DNA of 64,000 bases, taken from NCBI GenBank assembly GCA_039090855.1, contig CM077025.1, forward strand, positions 100,668,489-100,732,488. The letters run 5' to 3'. A program made the translations under genes and the position numbers. Below are positions 54,809 through 64,000 of the stretch, one piece after another (the first letter of the stretch is position 1; each line of letters begins with the position of its first letter). The DNA comes from Macrothele yani (Eukaryota > Arthropoda > Arachnida > Araneae > Macrothelidae). The notes under the pieces are model-generated. The model searched no databases and was not told the DNA's origin. It saw only the letters and a program-made list of their open reading frames with translations.

Positions 54809-56010
54809 TACACTGAAGAGCAATTGAATTAGAAATACCTGCCTAGTAACGTGTAGCATCACCTTTCGCCCGGCGGCGATTCGTCTCGGCATGGACTCGA
54901 CAAGACACCGGAAGCTTTGCGAAGCCATAAGGATCCACGACCCCTGAACAAGCTCCCACAGTTCACGAAGATTTGATGGAGGGGGGTCAGAGCCTCGAAC
55001 ATCTCTCTCGATGGCATCCCAGATGTGCTTGATGGGATTCAGGTCAGGTGACCTAGCTGGCCAAGGAAGCGAGGTCACGTCGGTGGAGTGTTCATGAAAC
55101 CATTCGGATACATTTCGGGAGCGATGTCACGGTTCATTGCTTTGTTGAAGGATGAGGTTCCCAATGGGATGTTGAAGACGCACAAACGGGAGCAAATGGT
55201 CGTCCCGGATATCCCGGTAACGTTGACCTGTAAAGGACGATGTCACACGTACCAGGGGCACCATTTCAGTCCACGTAAACAGTCCCCAGACGAGAATGCC
55301 ACCCACACCAGCTTGAAGAGTACCCTGCTGGCAAGAAGGATCCATCGCTTCATGTGGTTTGCTCCGTACTCGTATTCTGCCATACGCATGTACCAACGTG
55401 AATCTCGACTCATCAATCCAGGCTACATTTTCCCACATATCTTGGGTCCAGTGACGATGTTCCCGCGCCCATGCTAATCTCTGCACCCTGTGATGCGGGG
55501 CCAGCAGCGGTACTCTCGTGGGACGTTGGCTTCTGTACCCCATAGCGAGGAGATGGTTCTGGATGGTGTGGTTGCTTACACGTTTTTGTGCACCAGCGTT
55601 AAATTGCCGAGGGATTTTTTGCACTGTGGCCCGTCTTTCCGCTGTTACAATGCGAGCTAGCCGACGATGACCCCACTCATCCACACGCTGTTGTCCACGG
55701 CAGTTGGCTTTACCGGATTCGATGTACTCACGGTGCACCCGTGACACAGTGGCTCGTGAAAATCCCTGTGCCTGTACGACTTCCGAGATGGAGTGACCCA
55801 TTCGTTGTGTTCCGACAATTTTCGCACGATGAAATGCGCTTAGATAGTTCGTCTTACCCATACTGCGTCCGACTCGTACTGATTCCCGTCGCATCACTCC
55901 TTATATTGTCGGATCGCTGCATACGTCATGTCGTTTCTATTTACAGGGCAGCCCACAGCGCCACATTTACATAACGCCAGCTGTCTCTAATTCAATTGCT
56001 CTTCAGTGTA
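54809..56010 (-). mobile_element. Tc1-like family C, copy 2, nested in Tc1-D
   Basis: Ends CACTGAAGAGCAATTGAATT (54811) and complement ending 56008; TA at 54809-54810 and 56009-56010. Inserted between the left end and the start codon of Tc1-D, in opposite orientation. Confidence 0.9.
54830..55894 (-). pseudogene. Tc1-C copy 2 transposase, catalytically broken
   Basis: Open from about 55894 to 55127: helix-turn-helix regions (SAFHRAKIVGTQRMG, FSRATVSRVHREYIE), AWIDESRFTLVHAYG (first D), GGILVWGLFTWTE. Where the second aspartate belongs the text reads LILQQSNEP followed by a stop, so the catalytic D is replaced by S and the frame ends. The rest is in another frame: SPDLNPIKHIWDAIE, where the catalytic E is K. 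Two of three catalytic residues are therefore lost. Confidence 0.85.
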
Positions 56011-56051
56011 TAAGGTGTGAGTTGGGCAGTAGGTAGTAAAATTCAGAGCGT

Positions 56052-57600
56052 GATGGACAAACGTAAGGATTTATCGGAATTTGAGAAAGGACAGCTTGTG
56101 GGAGCTCGGAGAGCTGGTGCCTCGATTTCCCAAACGGCTGAACTGGTGGCTTGTTAACGAGCCGTCGTAGTTAAGGTGTATCAGGACTGGTGTGAAAATG
56201 GTCAAACAACAACCGGGATGCAAAACTGCACAGCTAACCGAAAAGTTGATGTGATAGTTGAGCGCTGGGTCCGACGACTCGTACAGTCCATTAGACGCAG
56301 TACTGTTCAACAGCTGACTACCCAATACAACATGAGTCAAGACGGAACAGTGTCAGTCATGACCATGCGTCGCACTCTCGCACGTATGAGCTATAACAGC
56401 GATATTTTCTCCTAACTACGGTTCATCGGCACAAAAGACCCGCTTGATGCAAAGATCATGCAAGTTAGACGTCGGATGACTGGAAAAAAGTGCGCTGGTC
56501 TGACGTGTTGTTGCGTTTTTACTACACTCCGTGGATGGTTGTGTGCGTATTTGGCGCAAACAACATGAAGCACTCGACCCATCCTACATGGCCTCCACAT
56601 TACAAGCCGGTGGAGGCGGTTGTATGGTGTGCGGCATGTTCACCTGGCAGGAACTTGAACCCTGGTGCATGGTGCATGGAGGCGGTTGTATGATGTGCGG
56701 CATGTTCACCTGGCAGGAACTTGAACCCTGGTGCATGGTGCATGGAGGCAGTTATATTGTGTGTAGCATGATCACCTGGCAGGAACTTGAACCCTGGTGC
56801 ATGGTGCATGGAGGTGGTTGTATGGTGTGCGGCATGTTCACCTGGCAGGAACTTGAACCATGGTGCATGGAGGCGGTTGTGCGGTGTGCGGCATGCTCAC
56901 TTGGCAGGAACTTGAACCATGGTGCATGGTGCATGGAGGCGGTTCTATGGTGTGCGGCATGTTCTCCTGGCAGGAACGTGAACCCTGGTGCATGGTGCAT
57001 GGAGGCAGTTATATTGTGTGCAGCATGATCACCTGGCAGGAACTTGAACCCTGGTGCATGGTGCATGGAGGCGGTTGTATGGTGTGCGGCATGTTCACCT
57101 GGCAGGAACTTGAACCCTGGTGCATGGTGCATGGAGGCGGTTGTATGGTGTGCGGCATGTTTACCTGGCAGGAACTTGGACCCCCTGGTGCATGTGGAAC
57201 AACGTATGACTGGTGCCCACTATCGTGAATTGCTTGTTGACCCTCTACACACAGCAATGTTGCACTTTTTCACGAATAGCGGCGGCGTCTTCCAAGATGA
57301 CAATGCGCCCAGGCACAGGTCTAATATTGTGCAGGAATGGTTTGAGGAACACAGCTCAGACTTCCAGCATATCGAGTGGTCTCTCCGAACTTTCCCTATA
57401 TCAATTCCATGGGACACTATGGAACGGCATATTAGGAGTCTGAATGCACCGATCAACTCCATGCCTGCACTGAAGGCCGCATTACATACTGTACAGCTTG
57501 GTTGGCCATACCTCGCAACTGCTTCCGGTATCTTATTGAATCGATGCCACGTCGGATAGCTGTTGTACTGAGGGCGAGAGGAGGACCTACGAAGTATTAG
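56052..57600 (+). pseudogene. Tc1-D transposase with internal minisatellite expansion
   Basis: Starts at the ATG at 56052 ([20 protein letters not shown]); a stop follows within about 40 codons. It continues through SIRRSTVQQLTTQYNMS and a degraded first-D region to the QAGGG-VWGMFTW region. There a 66-bp segment is repeated nine times (56612-57198). After it come VFQDDNAPRHRSNIV (second D) and, near 57380, a weakened NPIE-equivalent, ending ARGGPTKY at 57600. The expansion destroys spacing between catalytic residues and one 59-bp unit shifts frame. Confidence 0.8.
56612..57198 (+). repeat. Nine-unit 66-bp coding minisatellite
   Basis: Units start at 56612, 56678, 56744, 56810, 56869, 56935, 57001, 57067 and 57133; eight are 66 bp (22 codons) and the fourth is 59 bp. 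Each encodes a version of GGCMVCGMFTWQELEPWCMVH. Units 3 and 7 share the variant GGCAGTTATATTGTGTG, so a four-unit block was itself duplicated. Confidence 0.95.
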
Positions 57601-57755
57601 GTAGGTATTATTTATTAGGTAGGATCATAATTCAGTGATCACTCAGTATGTCTCAACTGTGCCAGTGGTGTTGGATATGGAAAGCTTGATCGCTCCAGAT
57701 ATTCCCCCACAAGTGTTCAATAACATTAAGTTCTGGAGACTGAGGTCTGGTCCAA

Positions 57756-59350
57756 TACATGTATTTCTCGGAGGAAAGGATTTCAGCAGATGTAGGCGAG
57801 TACACATCTTACTTTCTCTGTCTCTCGAAAGCTGCCTTTTCCAGAAGTTTATAGAACAAGTACAAAACAGTACAATATTAGAAGAACTTCAACATCCGGC
57901 GGAAAAACTGAATGATGATCTTTCTCAAGATACTTCGGACAAGTTTATTGTGAGCCTAAGTATAAAGCAAGTGTATGATGAGTTCAACGAATTCAAAGCA
58001 AAAACAAGAACAGGATTTCACGGAAAAACAGCTTAGTTCTATCAACAGTACATTGATCTCGTTAACATCTACAAATTCTTAAGCAGAGCTTATAGGACAA
58101 GTAAACTTGAAATGTATACGGATGCCCTAGAGAAAATGATTCCAGCTTTTTTCCCAGGCATGTGACTGACCTATGCGTGATGGATGACTGTGTACCTCCT
58201 GAAACTTCTGAACCTAGGAACCGAATGCCCTGAAGTCATGTACGCACAAATGCAAGGTGGTCTAGGTATAAAGCGCTCTAGTAACTCATTCTCTAGGGTA
58301 CCGAGCCGCGGATGGCTTAGTGGTTAGCGATTCAGACTATCGATGCAAGGTCCTCAGATTCGAACCTGGGCTGATCTTTCAGAGATGGTGTGATTTACTA
58401 ACAATCGCTGAATATCCGCCATGCATCGGACGAGCACGTTAAGTGACGGCCCCCAGGCTGGACCCACTGGTTAAATGGGTATCCGTTCCTATGCCCCCCC
58501 CCCGGAAATTCTCTCACCCCTCTGTGTGCAACATCGTACTTGTACGGTGGCTCCATCTACTGTACTCTAATCTCACTACAAACTGTTGTGTCAAAGTCGC
58601 TAGACTTGCTCTCATTCCTTCCGTTTCTGTGTCCTGCCCAAAAGACACATTCACTGTGGACGGAAGTCCTACAAGAAAATGACAAATACTGTGTTCTCTA
58701 GGGTACCACTTGACATGGCCCTAGAGCTGACTGTAAATGCTGACGCATCTTCAAGGTTCATGGGCACCACGGCATTTTCAAACTCAGAATCTGCTAGAGC
58801 TCGATGGATGATCACAATGTTATTGAAAAGTGAGATAGTGAGCATCTTACTTGAAAGCAGTGGAATTACAAACGCTCCAGATACGAAGCATGATTTGCAA
58901 AAAGGATGCATTGAAAAAGATCACAGAGATATTGACAAAAATAAGTTCAATCTTAAATGGTTTTCCAAACCCATTTCAAGACTTGGATCCTCAGGCACCT
59001 CTAAGGAACATTTCAACTGGACAGACAATCAATGAAAAGGTCACACTGGATCTTCTTTCATTTTATTCTAAAGGGCAAGAAGCTGCTGAAAAGTAAAAAA
59101 ACGTACTTACTAGATCCAAAGAATGTCGACAAGCCTATACCCCGAAATTTGGTAGCTAACTGTGCATCTTCTGTTGCACCAAGTAACCTGAAAACAGAAC
59201 AAAAGAAACTAGAGGTTGCCAAATGCACTTTAGATGCTTTCGATAAAGTAATTCATATGGCTGCCGTCCAAAAATGTGATGTGGAAAAAGTCATGGAGTA
59301 TCATCCTCTAACATCCGTACCATTCTCTCTTGTATGTGCCATGTACGGAC
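57756..59350 (+). pseudogene. Unassigned decayed ORF, interrupted by a SINE
   Basis: One frame runs from about 57756 past stops at 58034 (TAG), 58162 and 58177. It continues through the SINE join (GIKRSSNSFSRVPLDMALEL) to about 59033, then shifts frame through SFYSKGQEAAEK (58970-59095) and NVDKPIPRNL to YHPLTSVPFSLVCAM (59330). It looks like a once-real protein of more than 450 residues. I recall similar uncharacterised proteins in invertebrate genomes but cannot verify this. No domain is assigned; a mobile-element or viral origin is possible. Confidence 0.5.
58303..58693 (+). mobile_element. tRNA-derived SINE family 2 with 14-bp target duplication
   Basis: A-box region GGCTTAGTGGTTAGCG and B box GATTCGAACCTGG (58320-58370), then a unique body. 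Flanked by TTCTCTAGGGTACC at 58289-58302 and 58694-58707. Removing the insert and one repeat restores the frame exactly (405 bp, a multiple of 3). Distinct from family 1. Confidence 0.9.
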
Positions 59351-59559
59351 ACCCTTAATAGTCCTCTGTGAGTGAAGTAAGATACAGTCTATTTATGAAG
59401 AAAACAACACCTAAGATACAGTCTAAGGCATTCTCCAAAGTTAAAAAAGATTGATCCAACAATGCTGCCACCATCTAAACCTACTCTGTTCCAAAAGATT
59501 AAAAGAAGCAATTCAGTGGCATGGTTGTGGAAACGAGCCCATTGCAGAAAACCTGACGA

Positions 59560-60545
59560 AAAATATCAAAAACTAATGGAGTTAACAAAAATGTGTGATT
59601 AAAAAAACATTTTGTCATTAAATTTGGTACATTTCAGTAAAAAACATCATCTCTGGAGCATAAACGGATCAGATTTGCGTATTTAAATGGGGGCAACTAC
59701 ATAATAGCGGGGAAGACGTATTGAGGAGAAAGTGGACTTATAACGAGTTATCACTCACAATTCTCTAAGCGTTGGGGTAAAACCCCATGTTTTCATACAT
59801 TTTCTGAATAATCATTAGAAAATGCAACTTTTTCGTTCCGGAGTATTTTTTCGAAAATCGTATAGTTTTTGAGTAAATCAAGGTTAGATGTCACACATAA
59901 CCAATGGGAACACTGATTTCACATGTTCAAATGAAATTATCTCAAATACTAATGGAGTTAAAAAAAATGTGTAAATGTAGAAAGTATTTGTCATTAAATC
60001 TGAAACATTTCGTTAAAAAATATCATCTCTGTAGCATAAATGGGTGAGAAGATTTGCATATTTAAATGGGGCAACTACATAATAGCGCGGGAGCCGTACT
60101 GATGAGAAAGTGGACTTATAACGAGTTATCACTCATAATTATCTAAGCGTTTGGGTAAACTACATGTTTTTATACATTTTCGGAATCCTCATTAAAAAGT
60201 GCAACTTTTTTTTGTTCCGGAGCATTTTTTCGAAAGTCGTACAGTTTTTGAGTAAATCATGGTTAAATGTCACACATAGCCAATGTGAACACTGATTTTA
60301 CACGTTCAAATGCAATTATCTCAAAAACTAATGGAGTAAACAAAAATGTGTAATTACAAAAAATACTTGTCATTAAATTTAAAACATTTTAGAAAAAAAT
60401 TCATCCCTGTGACATAAACGAGTGAGAAGTTATGCATATTTAAATGTGGCAACTACGTAATAGCCGGCAGCCATGTTGATGACGTCATCATGCAGTAACC
60501 CACCACTGGAATTTTGCTCTTCTGAGACACTTATGTCATATAAAA
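59560..60545. repeat. Tandem repeat with 378-bp unit, about 2.5 copies
   Basis: The marker GCAACTAC recurs at 59693, 60071 and 60449, exactly 378 bp apart. Shared blocks include GGACTTATAACGAGTTATCA, GTTTTTGAGTAAATCA and TCAAAWACTAATGGAGT. Non-coding, AT-rich. Confidence 0.9.
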
Positions 60546-60559
60546 ACAAAAAATATTTA

Positions 60560-61012
60560 CAAAGCTTTCGCACTCTGCGGGTAAATAAATCCTGGTCTGG
60601 CTCTTGGACTAATACCTCCGGAACAACATGATAAAGTTTTGTCGCAATGGAAGCATTTCTACGCAAGTTAAAACGCATAAGAGCAATGGAATGGATCCCG
60701 CTCCTATGTCCTGACCTTTAACCCTATTTAGCCCATTATTAATAGGGTTTGTCACCAGGTAGTCCCCTACCACATACTAAAATTTCATTGAAATCGAACC
60801 ATTTTTGTGCAAGTTATGAAGCATAAGGCAATGGAATGGATCCCGCTCTAATGTCCTGACCTTTGACCCCATTTCCAATATGGTTCGTCCACAGGTGATC
60901 CCCTACCACATACTAAAATTTCATCGAAAACAAACCATTTTTACGCGAGTTATCGTGCGGACGGACGAAGCTGGAGCATATACGCTTCTTCAACCTACGG
61001 CTGGAAAGCGTA
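60560..61012 (+). mobile_element. 143-bp-repeat element H, copy 3 (5'-truncated)
   Basis: One head-type unit (AATACCTCCGGAACAACATG) and two tail-type units, ending ATCGTGCGGACGGACGAAG and the terminal block CAACCTACGGCTGGAAAGCGT, as in copy 1. Confidence 0.75.
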
Positions 61013-61346
61013 AACAAAATGGAAGCCGAAAAATATGTCTGTGAGGCTAACGGCACGGGATAATGTTACGATTCTTCAACAAAACGGTGACGCGATTTCA
61101 ATGTGATGCATGTTTCTTTGGGCTGGAGGGGTTGTCTAATTTGGAATTGATATCGATCATTCTAATTTAGAAATTATTTCAGTAATTTAAATTTTGAATC
61201 TATCACAGTATCAAACAGTCGCATGCAACCTTCGAAACCAAGTATCATATGCAATCATAGATAGCATGGTGGGCTCTTCCAGCTGCGTCATCTTACTGAA
61301 GAATTTAACCTTACTGCTTCCAGCAGGAAAAATTCTGTTATAGAAG
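61013..61346. other. No gene recognised
   Basis: Spacer between element H and the TTAA palindrome. Confidence 0.4.
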
Positions 61347-61775
61347 TTAAGGCTCTACGAGACCCGCCATCTTGTATTGCTGTTTTCTCTTGTTAACCAA
61401 CGGGCAAGCGTATTTCACAAATTGCTCGGGCAATTTTGCACATTTTGGAACACCGTTTGTGGCTAACGCAAGATATATGATAAATAAAGAGTTCCCTGGT
61501 TTCAGAATTTTATTGACCTTTTCTTTCATTTTTTATCTGCAGCGAAAGTCGTACCAAGGCGTCTTCCATAGTTTTATTAATTAATAAAAAATACTTAAAG
61601 AGTCCAAAATGAAAATCTGAAACCAGGGAACTCTTTATTTATCATATATCTTGCGTTAGCCACAAACGGTGTTCCAAAATGTGCAAAATTGCCGGAGCAA
61701 TTTGTGAAATACCCTTGCCCGTTGGTTAACAAGAGAAGGCAGCAATACAAACTGGCGGGTCTCGTAGAGCCTTAA
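61347..61775. mobile_element. Palindromic TTAA-flanked element 3
   Basis: TTAA at 61347-61350 and 61772-61775; ends GGCTCTACGAGACCCGCC and its exact complement; arms about 160 bp around a 110-bp centre. Arms are about 95% complementary by eye, so it is fairly young. No coding region; open frames within are arm artefacts. Confidence 0.85.
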
Positions 61776-62169
61776 GTGAAAAATCTTGGACGTACGTAGA
61801 TAGAATATACTGTATTTAACTAAAAACTCTTTTTCGTATATGTAACAAAGTGACGTCAATAACCTGCTTCCGTGGTGTACATTAAACCATCTCCACCTCA
61901 GCATCTCCAAGTGTCATGTCGTTTCCTTTTCGCGGAAAAGAAAACCAATTCTTTTTGACAACAGAGCTGGCGACTATACTCTTACCCAGACAAACAGAAG
62001 TCCAGGACTTGGGAGTCACGTTTGATGCGAACTTGGACTTTAAAAGTCATATCAAAAGAATTGTACGTACAGCGTGGAAAAAAACTTGGATTTATCATGC
62101 GATATTCCAAGTATTACTCGAATACTCAGACACTTATTCGCATTTTTAGCACGTCTTTTGTAAAAAAAG
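61776..62169. other. Possible short RT-element C-terminal fragment
   Basis: On the plus strand 61980-62100 reads LPRQTEVQDLGVTFDANLDFKSHI in one frame. This resembles the DLGV-FD-LF-HI segment after the RT domain in Jockey/CR1-type LINEs. Too short to classify further. Confidence 0.5.
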
Positions 62170-64000
62170 ATCGTGCTTCTGTTATCGGTTTGTCCGATAT
62201 CACAGCAACTATTAGTCCGATTTGAAAAATTCTTTTTGGATTGGGAAGCTTGAAATATGCAAATGATGATCCTTTACTTCGTTTTTTTTTTACGATGTAC
62301 AATTTCGCCAGTAGAGGGCGTAAATGCAGATGATGTCGAATTCAAAAATACGTTTTATTCCACATATTTGCTTCTAAACATCCGATTGAAATTTTTTTTA
62401 TATCTTTCGATTCCATTTATGTCGAAGAGTATTTTAGATATAGTTACTTTTTCAAATTACGCATATATTTTCCGCTAGGGGCGTAAAAGTAAATTACATT
62501 TTTCCCGAATATTCTTCTCCTAAAACTCCGATTTGAAAAATTTTTTCTTCAGCGGATACATCTCCTGATGGAAAATCTTTTGCATGTAATTTCAAATTTT
62601 TGTAAAGAATACTTTGGCCACCAGGGGGCGTAAGTGTTAATTTTTGCTTCTGATGTATTTGCCATAAAATCGTAGCTTTTAAAATATCGATTACAAAATT
62701 CTTTCGTGGACTGATGCCACTTACATCGATAAACCTTTCCGAAATATTTTCTCCTTAAAATATTCCACAGTTTCTCCGCCAGGGGCGTAGACGTACATCT
62801 TATTTTTGTCAATATCTGTACTACTAGGTGTCCGATTTGAAAAATTCCTTCTTTGTTGGATAGTGTTTTCCGTGTGACATGTTTTTCATATAATTTCAAA
62901 ATTTTCAAGTAATTTATAGACTTTCCGCTAGGCGGCGTAGCGGTAAATTGCGTTTCCTCCTATATCTCTGCATCTAAATCTCCGATTTAAAAAATTCTTT
63001 CTGCACCGGATACAGTTCTTGCTGGGAAATCGTTTGCACATAATTTCTAATTTTTGTAAAAAAAATGGTTTGGCCACCAGGGGGCGTAAATCTTAATTTC
63101 CGCTTCTGTTGTATTTGCAGCAAAATATGAGCTTCCAAATTCTCGATTGAAGAAAACGTCGTTTGGTGGCCGATACTACTCATGTCGACAAATCTTTTAG
63201 AAACATTTTCTTCTTAAAATAGTGCATGGTTTCTACGCCAGGGGACGTAGATGTACATCTTATTTTTGTCAATATCTTTACTTCTAGGAGTCCGATTTGA
63301 AAAATTCCTTCTTTGTTGGATAGTGTTTTCCGTGTGACATGGTTTTCATATAATTTCAAAAATTTCAAGTAATTCATAGACTTTCCGCTAGGGGGCGTAG
63401 CGGAAAATTGCGTTTCACCCTATATCTCTGCTTCTAAATCTCCGATTTGAAAAATTCTTTCTGCATCAGATACAGCTCCTGATGGGAAATCGTTTGCATA
63501 TAATTTCTAATTTTTCTATAAAATAGTTTGGCCACCAGGGGGCGTAAATCTTAATTTCCGCTTCTGTTGTATTTGCAGCAAAATATGAGCTTCTAAATTC
63601 TCGATTGAAAGAAACGTCGTTTGTTGACCGATACTACTCATGTCGACAAACCTTTTAGAAAAATTTTCTTCTTGAAAAAATGCATGGTTTCTGCGCCAGG
63701 GGGCGTAGATGTATATCTCATTTTTGTCAATATCTCTACTTCTAATAGTACGTTTTGAAAAATTCTTTCTTTGTTGGATAGTGTTTCCGATGCGAAATGT
63801 TTTTCCTATAAATTCAAAATTTTCAAGTAAATCATAGACTTTCCGCTAGGGGGCACAAAGGTAAATTGCGTTTTCTGCTTTTTTCTGCTTCTAAAGCTCT
63901 GATTTGAAAAATTCTTCCTGTATCGCATGCAAGACCTGATGGAAAATATTTTTCACATAATTTCTAATGTTTGGTAAAGAATGGTTTGGCTACCAGGCGT
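62170..64000 (+). repeat. ~153-bp-repeat element K, copy 3 (runs off window)
   Basis: The best-preserved copy. The repeating trimer A-B-C is visible: A boxes (CCACCAGGGGGCG) at 62618, 63074 and 63532, and a last one at about 63990; B boxes (CGCCAGGGGRCGTAGATG) at about 62774, 63236 and 63693; C boxes (CCGCTAGGSGGCG) at about 62925, 63386 and 63845. A to A is 456-458 bp. Same head as copies 1 and 2. The tail is outside the window. Confidence 0.8.

Larger units (their letters stand above)
54704..57648 (+). mobile_element. Tc1-like family D, host of a nested Tc1-C
   Basis: Inverted ends GAGTGATCACTGAATTATGA (54710) and the exact complement ending at 57644, with TA at 54704-54705 and 57647-57648. 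Without the nested 1.2-kb Tc1-C and the internal repeat expansion it would be about 1.2 kb, a normal Tc1 size. Confidence 0.85.

Noticed and set aside
56600..57257. Opposite-strand cysteine/histidine-rich repeat proteins
   Set aside because: They are the reverse-strand shadow of the 66-bp minisatellite in the Tc1-D gene.

Overview
The window reads as transposon-dominated chromosomal DNA from an invertebrate animal. An arthropod fits best, but the sequence does not resolve the clade. The DNA is AT-rich, has no operon-like spacing, and contains no gene I can assign to a host function. The mobile elements are types common in arthropods and other invertebrates: Tx1-like and RTE non-LTR retrotransposons, at least six Tc1-like DD34E families, two mariners, hAT remnants, a copia remnant, solo LTRs, tRNA-derived SINEs, and palindromic elements with TTAA target duplications.

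Layout. 1-6.03 kb: a decayed Tx1-like LINE (minus) abutting half of a Tc1 element. 6.9-13.6 kb: a pair of inverted repeats, 6.5 kb apart, enclosing an intact Tc1-like transposon (7316-8860) split into a palindromic element, plus two tandem RTE copies. 13.8-14.3 kb: a miniature LTR retrotransposon (TRIM) with a tRNA-like sequence in each LTR. 14.3-21.6 kb: hAT, Tc1 and tandem-repeat debris. 21.7-27 kb: one RTE copy broken by a SINE, a hAT-like insert that itself contains a Tc1, and an element with 143-bp repeats that contains a palindromic TTAA element. 27-38 kb: a tRNA-LTR solo copy, a long-TIR DNA element, two elements built of ~153-bp repeats, two mariners, and two more TRIMs; one mariner contains both a hAT and a TRIM. 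38-44.6 kb: SINEs, a Tc1 remnant, and a second RTE family broken by a SINE, a 1.55-kb solo LTR and a TTAA element. 44.8-49.7 kb: a copia remnant (minus) containing a solo LTR and a Tc1. 50-57.6 kb: tandem repeats, a palindrome split by a solo LTR, a hairpin element, and a Tc1 within a Tc1 whose outer transposase gene has amplified a 66-bp coding segment nine-fold. 57.7-59.4 kb: a decayed unassigned ORF hit by a SINE. 59.5-64 kb: three more tandem-repeat systems and a palindrome.

The one apparently intact gene is the 343-residue Tc1-like transposase at 7578-8609. The most unusual system is the tRNA-LTR TRIM family: four loci, each with a tRNA-like sequence inside the LTR. The three copies with two LTRs also have a Lys-type primer-binding site and a purine tract, with an interior of only 140-260 bp and no coding capacity. 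Its 'anticodon arm' is an extended hairpin with compensatory base changes between copies. All identifications come from reading motifs and repeat boundaries by eye; no search was run.
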